64,000 nt of DNA from Ophiura sarsii (taxonomy: Eukaryota; Echinodermata; Ophiuroidea; Amphilepidida; Ophiuridae), in NCBI GenBank assembly GCA_035610835.1, contig CM069445.1:30802811-30866810 (forward strand), read 5' to 3'. Positions 56,071-64,000 of the stretch are shown piece after piece. The number at the start of each line of letters is the position of its first letter. Within the stretch, counting starts at the first letter, position 1. The notes beneath the pieces were generated by a model. It ran no database searches, was not told where the DNA came from, and was given only the letters and a program-made list of their open reading frames with translations. The position numbers were made by a program, and so were the translations under genes.

Positions 56071-56660
56071 TCATAAGACAAAGTAGTGAAGTATTTCTTC
56101 CCCTGGAGGCTTGCAAGTTATCACTGTGTTGTCGACAAAGTATTAAAACCATCAGACCCAATTACCATTTCATTGTGTTCATTGTACATTTTATACCAAT
56201 AAATTCATGTTTCCTATTCAGATTCATCATTTAAAAGCATAACAATTCATGCTTTTATCGGGCAAGTCAAAATTCCAATGTAAAATCGCTGTAGTAAATC
56301 TCCTCATGAATATCAATTAGCTCATTATCAGCAGTGTAACGCTATGGGAATTTTCAACTGAGATCAACTAGTGATGCTAAACTTCATGCGCAGATTTTTA
56401 TAAATGATAATTGACATGCGCAGTTTATTGGAATACCTTCAGATAGAACCATTCCAGCTAATAAAAAAACCTATTTCTGTGACGACGGTTTATGTTTTTG
56501 GCAGTGGCAGATATTCATCTTTAGTTAAGGCCCATCTAAAATTATTTTCAATACAACCAGGCTGAAATAACATGGAGAACCAGCAAAATTTCAAAGTGTG
56601 CATGCACGTAGTTCATTGACCTATTTGCTCCAGTGACGTTATCAATAGAATGATTCAATA
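56071..56660. other. Unassigned non-coding stretch
   Basis: Nothing recognised. Confidence 0.4.
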
Positions 56661-57125
56661 CTCTCCCAGAACTTAATGTTCTTGGGACTCCCCTGTCGAA
56701 GCCTGCTTACTGTGGTTCGATGTTTTGATCTGACTAATTTGCATCTTCCTCGGAGATGCGGGCATTCCAACTGAAGTATTTCTAATATTTCAAACTAGAA
56801 ACACGGGTCACCCTGACGTGACCTCACCCCATGTCACGCGCCAGCCCGTCACCCAAATTTCGCTTGGACACCTCGCAAGTAATCCAAACTACTTCTGCTT
56901 TTTATCGCAGTGGGGTCGGGCGGCCGGGCGATCAAAACATCGAACCACGGTAAGCAGGCTTCGACAGGGGAGTCCCAAGAACATTAAGTTCTGGGAGAGA
57001 CTCCCCTGTCGACCTGCTTGCCGAATGGTTCGATGTTTTGATCTGACTAATTTGCATCAACCCAGTTTAGCACAAAACACTGGAGGAGGTGCGTAAAAAG
57101 CCAGCCACCGTGTGTATTATTTATT
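56661..57125. mobile_element. Foldback element, copy 2
   Basis: A block of about 70 bp ending GTTTTGATCTGACTAATTTG occurs at 56,666-56,745, inverted at 56,929-56,998, and direct again at 56,998-57,055. The last two form a near-perfect hairpin. ATTTGCAT octamers end both direct copies. Related to 46,436-47,285, sharing AATCCAAACTACT in the middle. Confidence 0.75.
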
Positions 57126-57315
57126 AATTTGGAGGATCAGATCTTGAAAGGCCCACATCATACTGATGTCAGAACCAAAAAATTGAACCAAGGTGAGCTT
57201 AGCTTCAGTCTAGCGTTTTTTCTCAAAACCCAAGAAGCCTAGCTCAAACCTACAAATAAATAACTGATAGACCAACTTACCTATTTTCGTGGATTTCTGC
57301 CCGCAACTGGTCCGG
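57126..57315. other. 3' flank of the DIRS element
   Basis: Probably includes the DIRS 3' non-coding end, but I could not identify a terminal repeat. Confidence 0.4.
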
Positions 57316-58191
57316 CTAGAACCGTGCGGGCGAATTGCCCCTGAGCGAGTTTCCGTTAATGCTCCTGTAGTAGGCAGCGGAAAACGTCGAGGCGGCCTTC
57401 CATGAAACAGCCTCATATATTTCTCTCACGGACAACCCCCGGTGGTAGGCCCATGAGGTAGCAATACTACGAGTAGAGTGTGCCGTAACACGCTCTTCAT
57501 TTATAATTGCATTGGAGTCTTTGACTACCTGAACCAGCCAACGAGCTATTGTACTTTTCGCCGCGGGCTTATGTGGCTCGGAGTGCGTCAAAAATAGTTG
57601 ATCATTGTTTTTACCTCGCACTCCGGACGTCCTATCTGAGTAATACCTTAGACAGCGAACGGGGCACCATAATCTATCATCGTGCACAGATGAACCTGCA
57701 CTGAGAGAGGGAAGGTAAAGGGTGGAGTACGAGTGTGAACTAGTCTCGTTCTTGGCTACAAAGCCAGGAACAAAAGACATCGTCACACCCGCGCGTGAAA
57801 GAGACATAGATGAATATGACAATGCATGAAGTTCAGAAGACCTTTGCGCAGAGGTAAGGGCCACGAGAATAACAGTTTTAAGAGTAACATATTTGAGGGT
57901 CACTTTCGCCATAGGCTCAAAAGGCGGACCCTTAAGGTACTCGAGAACAGTGTTAAGTTCCCAGGTAGGTACGATCTTCCTGACTGTAGGTCTCTCGTTG
58001 AACATCCCCTTCAGACTGATCTCCCCGCCGTCATTGACAGTGGATCCGTCCTCAAAACCTACGTGGACTGACATGATCGCGGACTTATAATTCCGGACAG
58101 TAGCTGCCTGGAGTCCTGCATCAAACCTCTCAGTTAAAAACAGCGAAACGCTGTTTACATCTGCTCGAGTGGGTCTCTCACAGAACACCAC
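57316..58191 (-). pseudogene. DIRS tyrosine recombinase
   Basis: 291-residue frame with the catalytic signature of tyrosine recombinases: arginine in TSAQRSSELHAL (R117), HSTRSIATSWAY (H238, R241), W264 and tyrosine in FSAAYYRS (Y274 or Y275). DIRS elements use this enzyme in place of an integrase to insert a circular cDNA. The N-terminal part (STLKTDTKRLAPYYEW) lies in the frame of the upstream reverse transcriptase ORF, about 58,245-58,185, so a one-base shift separates the two. All catalytic residues are present. The stop at the end seems natural. Confidence 0.9.
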
Positions 58192-58969
58192 TCATAGTAG
58201 GGAGCCAAACGCTTAGTGTCAGTCTTGAGCGTGGATTGGCGTCGACCCGAGGCGACCAAGCCTGCAGACCTTCGATAAAAGCCTTTCTCCTGGCATCGTT
58301 GCCGGATAATGGCCAAACAGTCAACCGTAGGTGCTTGTTTGGAAGGAATTCGCCGTGAACTCCCTGCCTGAGCAGGTCCTGAAGTGGAGGTAGCAACATG
58401 GGGCGACCCACAAGAAGATCTACCATCGGTCGAAACCACACATGTTTCGGCCAGAAAGGGGCTACGAGCAGGACGTAACAGTCGTCTCTTGCCACCTTTT
58501 CTACCACTTTTGGAAGCAGCGAGATTGGAGGGAAGGCGTAAGCCGTCAGTCCCTTCCAATCCACTGACAGAGCGTCTGCGGCGTACGCCCTCGGGTCGCG
58601 AGTCCGAGAGCAATACACCGGTAGCTGTTTGTTCTGGTATGACGCAAACAGGTCGATCGCTGGGTGACAAAATTGTACAAAGATTGTCTGTGCTATCTGA
58701 GGTGCTAACGATATCTTCGTGGGCCCGGACGTTCGTCCCCTGGAGAGATCGACTGCAAGGATGTTCGTGACACCCGCGATGTGAATCGCCCGCAGTGTGA
58801 TCTGGTGATCTCGACACCATGTGATGAGTCTCATGGTGTGGCAACAGAGGGTGGGAGATCTTGTCCCGCCCTCCCTGTTCAGGTAAGCTACCACTGTCGA
58901 GTTGTCCGTCTGGACAAGGACACTGTGTCCCTGTAGTTCGGACTCGAACCATAGGAGAGTCTTCTCCAC
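58178..58969 (-). pseudogene. DIRS RNase H C-terminal part and methylase-like region
   Basis: 263-residue frame that continues RNase H after a frame break at about 58,988: VQTDNSTVVAYLNREGG with its conserved aspartate. It then reads AIDLFASYQNKQLP, DPRAYAADALSVDW and LLVAPFWPKHVWF, the region often called the DIRS methyltransferase-like domain. The end around WPLSGNDARRKAF belongs to the linker before the recombinase. The frame changes again near 58,250. Confidence 0.8.
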
Positions 58970-60200
58970 TGCCCAAAGTTCGAGCAGATTGAACCTGAGC
59001 CTCTATGCTCGACCACCGGCCGAAGGCGCGGTTGTCTAGCCAATGTCCTCCCCAGCCCGACAGAGACGCGTCTGTCGTTATGACACGACTCGTCGGCGGG
59101 GATGGAAAAACCATCCCCACTGTCAGGTTGGCAGGTTGGTACCACCAAAGGAGTTCCTCTTTGATCAGGTCTGAGATAGGAACCATCCTGGACACTGAGT
59201 GAACGCTTGGCTTGTAGTGCGCCAGCAGGTGAATCTGAATTATCCTCATGTGGAACCGACAAAGCGGGATCAGATCTACCATGCTGGCCATAAGGCCCAA
59301 TACTTTGAGCCAAGCTACCGCCGGCGCTACACTCGCTTCCGCAAGGATGCGAGCGCAAGCAGCCATGTTGTTTACTCGTGCCAGGGAAGGCATAACCCGA
59401 CCCTTCGATAGGTCTAGTCGTGCCCCGAGGTATATCGGAGACTGTGTCAGAACGAGACTGGACTTCTTGTAGTTAACTACAAAGCCCAGTCGCGTAATCA
59501 CCTGGATGACTAGCTGTATGTGGTGCGCTGTCTCTTCTCGAGACTTCGCATACACCAGCCAGTCGTCCAGATACTGTAAAATGTTGACGCCCCGGCGTCT
59601 CAAGTAAGCTCCCACCTCTCTCACCACCCGGGTAAACACCCTGGGCGCCGTGGAGAGGCCGAAGGGCAGACATGTGAACATGTACGCCTGGTCTTGTACT
59701 TGGAAACGCAACCATTTCTGGTCCTTGGGAGCAATCGGAACGTGAAGGTAAGCATCCTTGAGGTCCAAGGAAGCTGCCCAACAGCCCTTGATCGGGCAGC
59801 GGAGGACGGAGGCCAATGTTTCCATCCTGAAACGCTGAGGTTTGATAAACCCGTTCAGCGGCTTCAGGTTGAGAATTGGTCTCCAGTCGCCTGTCTTCTT
59901 TGGTGCTAGGAAGAACGTAGACCAAAAAACCCAGTGGAACGGGGGGAAGACTGGGACTATAGCCCTCTTGTCCCTCAGGGACGCTACCTCGTTCAAGAGG
60001 AGTGAACGGAGTACTCTGTCGGCAGGCAAGTGAGTTTGCCTGCGACGCGAGTGCAGCGGCGGGGTGAGAGTAAACTCGATCTTGTAACCCCGCTCGACCG
60101 TCTCCAGTAGCCAGTTGGACGACGAAATGGTGATCCATTCCGCGCTGAACTGAAGCAAGCGCCCGCCCACCAGTGGATACGAGTCCACCGGTGACACCAC
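58970..60200 (-). pseudogene. DIRS reverse transcriptase and RNase H N-terminal part
   Basis: About the first 404 residues of a longer open frame are genuine. PLVGGRLLQFSAEW marks the DIRS RT N-terminus. RT motifs follow: WRPILNLKPLN (106-116), LDLKDAYLHVPI (145-156, D149), LPFGLSTAPRVFTRV (178-192) and YLDD (210-213). RNase H begins with VITTDASLSGWGGHW (D377) and EAQVQ (E400). Beyond about 58,988 this frame is out of register until the recombinase N-terminus. The RT catalytic residues are intact. Confidence 0.9.
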
Positions 60201-60255
60201 TGTCTGCAGAGGAGCTAAGAGCTCCCCGGACGAGTGGATGGCAGGCGCCGCACCC

Positions 60256-62197
60256 TCAGGAAGAAGGCTTCTTACCAGAGGTCCTCAGGCGTTTACTGCC
60301 CTTGGACGCTGCTGGACCAGAAGACTTCCCCCGGCCACCACGGCGTCTCTTCCCAGAGGAAGGAGCCGAGGCGGCTGCGGGCAAGGCTACCGAAGGTACT
60401 GCACCAGAAGAGCCTGAAGTGGAAGGTTTCGTCGAAGATCTCTGTTTACCGGATTTCTTCGATTTCTTCTTCCTCTTCTGGTTCTTCAACGCCGCCTCCG
60501 TATCTACCAGTGACTTCTCATCGAGAACCTCTCTAGCTCGCTGTTCTACCAGCTCGCAGAAGCGGTTTCCGAAAAGAAATCCCTGAGTAGAGAGCTCGAC
60601 CTTATTGAGCAAGTCAGCGAACTGCTGCCCATAGGTCGAGCTCAGGAGGGAGAGTGCGATGTAAGGCGGTGAGCCGCGGACATCGAAGACTGCAAGGACT
60701 TGTGAGAGAGATCTGACAACAGATACGCCTCACGAGCAATCTCCGAAGCCGAGCCTGACCCCGAAGCAGTCAACCTCGTAAGGTGTTCTGCGACGGTGGA
60801 ACTGAATGCGGAAAGCCGGATAGCCGCCCGTAGGCGACTGTCAACGGACTTCAGACACTCCTCCCAGTAAGGGGAGTACGTCCCGTGGTCAGCCTTTCCA
60901 TCAACTGGTAGGCGCTTTTGTATCTCCGGGTCCATGGTGGGCACCTTAAGATACGTGTTGAAGTCATCGTCCGTCACTAGACAGCCCTTCTTGTAGGCCT
61001 TCTTAGACGGAGGAGACTTCGCCGCCTCCCAGACAGACGCCAAGTCTGTAGGAAGAGTCAGCGCTGGCTCAACTGAGTCCGAGAGTAATGGACACGTAGC
61101 GCTAAAAACACTAGGTAAGACCGCTGGACGACGCGACTCGTAGGCAATGCCTAAGTCCCGCGCAACGCGGGACAAGATCGAGTGCGTGTCTAACGGGAAG
61201 CCATTAACTCTCTCCTCAGCTGGTAGCGGGGGAAGAGGCACCGAACTCGTCGGAATCCAACTCGTCATCCTCTCCCGACCCCTTTCCCTCGCCCGAAGAG
61301 TCAGACGAACCCGAACCGGATTCATCCTCACTCTCTGGACGGGCATCATCCGAACACACATCCATATCCACCGCGCTGGCAACCGGCACAGGGACTTGGA
61401 CGGGTACTGATGAAGAGGGGGTACACCCGCTGAGATCAGGGCGAACAGGGTTCACCGGATTCCCAGCACTAACTACCGACGGAATTTGAGGAGGCGGTAC
61501 GCTCTGCGCCCGAGAGGCGAGATGCTAGCCGGTAGGCTGTCCAGACTGCCACGGGTAAACCATACCCGGCGGCTGTCCGTACTGCCAACCTCCTACACCG
61601 TACGGGTAAGCGGGAGGGCTAGCAGCCTGCGAAAGCAAAGGGTTGTACGACCCTTGCCACGCTGGCGCTTGCGCCCAAGGCTGATATGCTTGGTACTGGG
61701 CCCAAGGCCCCGCACTCTGCATATAGCCTGCCGCCGTGGCGTAACCACTCACCCCCCCCTTGCTGCAACAAAGCCTGTTGCTGCATGGGAGCGTTAGAGT
61801 AGAACGCATGAGAATTAGCCGCAGCCACCGAAGCGGTTGGGATGGTACTCATGGCGGGATTACCCTGTCTTAATCCCTGATCACCGTGACCGAGAGGATA
61901 ATGACTAGTAAAGCCGCTAGACATAATGCCACCATTCGGCGTGGACGAGTGAGCACTCAATCCTGCCTGAATAGGGCGATTATGGCTAATTGCTCCCTGG
62001 TTATCAGCCGTAGCTAATCGTAAGCCGACAGGAAAACCGGGGGGCGGGGGTAGATCTCGACCTGCGAAAAACGCCGTGGGAGTTCTACTAGCGGAACAAA
62101 CAATGGCAGGCTCAGGGCCGCCCGCCATTGTTGTTACCACCGACTGGCTGGTAGGTGTACCCAGCAGGCTACCCGAGGTAGCTAGGGCGACTCCCAC
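60256..62197 (-). pseudogene. DIRS gag-like region, split over several frames
   Basis: Successive minus-strand frames 62,197-61,619, 61,809-61,525, 61,455-61,216, 61,382-60,642 and 60,612-60,256 cover one low-complexity, gag-like protein. It has a Q/G/Y-rich N-terminal part (YQPWAQAPAWQGSYNP), an acidic serine-rich stretch (SEDESGSGSSDSSGEG), a central folded part (LDTHSILSRVARDLGIAYE) and a lysine-rich C-terminal tail (NQKRKKKSKKSGKQ). Frame changes fall near 61,760 (a G run), 61,500, 61,220 and 60,650. DIRS gag is poorly conserved, so the identity rests mainly on position before the RT. Confidence 0.75.
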
Positions 62198-62630
62198 CGC
62201 CAGCGGGCCAGTTACTCGTGCGGGGACGAACCCCGTACTTCCACTGGCAGGCTAAAGTGCCCTAGCTGCGGGCTCCGATTCTCTCGGACCGCTGCCACTG
62301 GCAATGCAATTCTAAAGTTGCAAAAGCTCCTATTCACCCCAATTCCAGAAAGGAACTTGCACAAAGCATCACACACAGGCAAAATTAAGACAAAAGACAC
62401 CAATTTGTTCTGATTACTTAACCATGACAATTAATGATTGATTAATTATTGATTTATGCCTCCCATCTCTGACCCTTTTGTTTTGTTATTGAAAATTAAT
62501 GCTGATATTCATTGCAATCGATTTATCCAACACGCAACATACACATCATTTAAAAAGGGCGGGCAAAAATAATGATGATCTTATTCGTTGCTGGAATAGG
62601 GGCTTTTGCAACTTTAGAATTCGACTTTAA
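62198..62630. other. 5' flank of the DIRS element with a short inverted repeat
   Basis: ATTCTAAAGTTGCAAAAGCT (about 62,308-62,327) is the near complement of GGGCTTTTGCAACTTTAGAA (about 62,602-62,621). It may be part of the DIRS 5' end or an unrelated element; no copy is found at the other end. Confidence 0.45.
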
Positions 62631-62749
62631 GCCACTCAAGTGCCCATAAATCTGCCAAACAACATCATAGCGCAACAAAAGAGGTGTCAAAATGCGCAGA
62701 AGATAACTGTGAATCGAATTATTTAATTATTTTTTTGCATACTAATTCA

Positions 62750-63525
62750 GGTTCTGATAAATCTGACCATTTGTAAGTGTTTCGATACTTTATTGGCCCA
62801 GTTTACATAACTTGTAACACTTCATTTCATTGCCATACAACACAAAGCATGGCGGCTTTAGACAAGCAGAGTCACCAAATGTTCAAGGAAGTTGAAAGTC
62901 TAAAATCTTAACTAACCGGGTTTCAAAAAATGGCTGCAGACATTTTGGTTAACCCTAACCTTCCTGGACACTATAAAACCAGTCAGTGCTACAATCTTGT
63001 ACAGCGCAATTGCCTGGTCAATCTTGTACCACACTCCGCACGGCGTTCAACTTATAAAAAAAAGTTTTTGGAAACTCACCTGTATTGCATAGGTCAGTCG
63101 GTAGAGCCTCAAGACTTGCACACTCGTGGTCTGGGCGCATGCTGAGACTGACCTTTACCCTCAAATTTGAACCATTTTTCTCTCATGATATTGATAGTTT
63201 AATTCACAAAACCACAAAAGCCCAGGAAATTAGGGTTATAGAGTTCACTCATTTGCATTGGTCAAATAGGTATATGAAGCACTTACCTTCTTATGCCTAA
63301 CATTAACCGCAATTCCTAAGAACTATATTTGTTGCATGATCCTGTGTTCCAAGCCTCATTGCATCCAAAAGTCACAATATGTCATCTTCAATTTTATATT
63401 AGCCTCAAATTTGGTAAATAATAAAAACCCTCATTTCCCCCAAGGCCAAATGTTGTTTAGAATTCAGTTCTCCAAGAACACAATTCAATGCTTCGTCAGT
63501 TTCCCAAGCCCCCAGGTTCGGTACC
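62750..63525. repeat. Duplicate of the intron next to the BACK exon
   Basis: Diverged copy of about 18,340-18,960, in the same orientation, ending with AGTTCTCCAAGAACAC-type sequence. In gene 1 the BACK exon follows about 70 bp further to the right; here the match fades at about 63,525 and no BACK exon is seen before 64,000. Confidence 0.7.
63085..63150 (+). tRNA. tRNA-Lys-like pseudogene or SINE fragment
   Basis: AGGTCAGTCGGTAGAGC and AGACTTGCACACTCGTGGTC resemble the 5' two thirds of tRNA-Lys or tRNA-Lys-derived SINEs, but there is no B-box. It is an insertion relative to the paralogous sequence near 18.5 kb. Confidence 0.4.
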
Positions 63526-64000
63526 CCTTTCAGGCGCTGATCCAGGATTTTTTTCTAGGGGGGGGGGGGGCATATATTTGAATATTCGGGCGAAAGTGTG
63601 ATGAAAGTGGTGCGCGGACAGGGGAAAGTATGACAGGGGTTGTGCCCCAAAGCTTTTTTAAGAAAAGAAAAAATCGACTTAACATTTATTTGTGCTATGA
63701 TTGAGGTACATTACTGCTTTAAACAAGCTTATAGCCAAAAATATTTTATTTGTTGGGTAGCGCACGAATTGTTTTCCGTCCGTGTACTTTTGACCATCAT
63801 AAACCCATTTGGTGCGATCTGGTGTATATTTTTGATTAATATTTTATTGAAAAGCCACGCACCTCTTCATTTCCAATCAATATTTTGTTTTTTATCATTG
63901 CAAGAAAGAAGTTGAGCATATTATACTGATATTTTCCTTGATCTACATAAAGATGGTTGAAAAGCACGGACAGTGGGAGTGTGGGGAAGGATGTGTTGAA
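63526..64000. other. Right edge of window, nothing assigned
   Basis: Contains a G run at 63,559-63,570 and AT-rich sequence. No gene recognised. Confidence 0.5.

Larger units (their letters stand above)
57316..62197 (-). mobile_element. DIRS-type tyrosine-recombinase retrotransposon
   Basis: Minus-strand order is gag-like region, reverse transcriptase-RNase H, methylase-like region, then tyrosine recombinase, which is the DIRS layout. The stretch is clearly more GC-rich than its surroundings. At least six reading-frame breaks are visible, several in G or C runs, so the copy is dead or the assembly carries indels. Terminal repeats were not found; the limits given are those of the recognisable coding sequence. 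Confidence 0.9.

Noticed and set aside
56661..57125. Foldback element considered as the terminal repeat of the DIRS element
   Set aside because: A related copy exists at 46.4-47.3 kb without any DIRS sequence and no match is found at the other end of the DIRS element.
58384..59472. Plus-strand frames over the DIRS element
   Set aside because: Antisense shadows of the GC-rich retroelement ORFs.

Overview
The window is animal DNA. It has split genes with GT-AG introns, DIRS, Penelope-like and LINE retroelements, many TIR/MITE transposons, AT-rich non-coding sequence and very long G or C runs. This mix suggests a marine invertebrate, most likely a deuterostome such as an echinoderm or hemichordate. 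The phylum is an inference; no gene here fixes it.

The host genes are BTB-BACK-Kelch (KLHL-type, Cul3-adaptor-like) and all lie on the minus strand. One complete three-exon gene can be assembled: BTB exon 23,658-23,056, BACK exon 19,293-19,030 and terminal Kelch exon 10,023-9,004. All junctions are phase 0 with good splice sites, giving about 628 residues. Two further intact Kelch exons, at 46,067-45,036 and 53,532-52,504, have no BTB or BACK exon beside them here. They belong to segmental duplicates: block A (about 1-10.9 kb), block B (about 37.6-46.4 kb) and a shorter block C (about 52.2-53.6 kb). A and B are collinear apart from one inverted piece. Comparing the copies gives natural empty sites for several insertions.

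Transposons by region: 0.9-4.0 kb, a 3.08-kb long-TIR element carrying a broken gene for a PIN/XPG-like nuclease, possibly Academ-related. 4.3-5.6 kb, an inverted-repeat element. 5.9-6.5 kb, a Penelope-like insertion with a GIY-YIG tail in a palindrome and a 14-bp target duplication. 7.3-12.6 kb, TA-, TTAA-, hAT- and MULE-like MITEs. 12.8-18.3 kb, a 2.58-kb tandem duplication whose unit holds a 640-bp palindrome with divergent tRNA-like Pol III cassettes. 20.4-22 kb, DR1-bearing repeats and an eleven-copy 74-bp minisatellite. 24.2-31 kb, a large motif-rich inverted-repeat region. 32-36 kb, tandem repeats and palindromes. 37.6-44.5 kb, block B with TTAA MITEs. 46.4-57.1 kb, foldback elements, nested palindromes, a LINE fragment and tandem repeats. 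57.3-62.2 kb, a DIRS-type tyrosine-recombinase retrotransposon with many reading-frame breaks. 62.3-64 kb, a duplicate of the sequence beside the BACK exon.

Most of the window is transposon DNA inside and around KLHL introns. The strongest observations are the nuclease element with its empty site, the orphan Kelch exons, the palindromic tRNA-like tandem unit and several elements packed with a single short motif.
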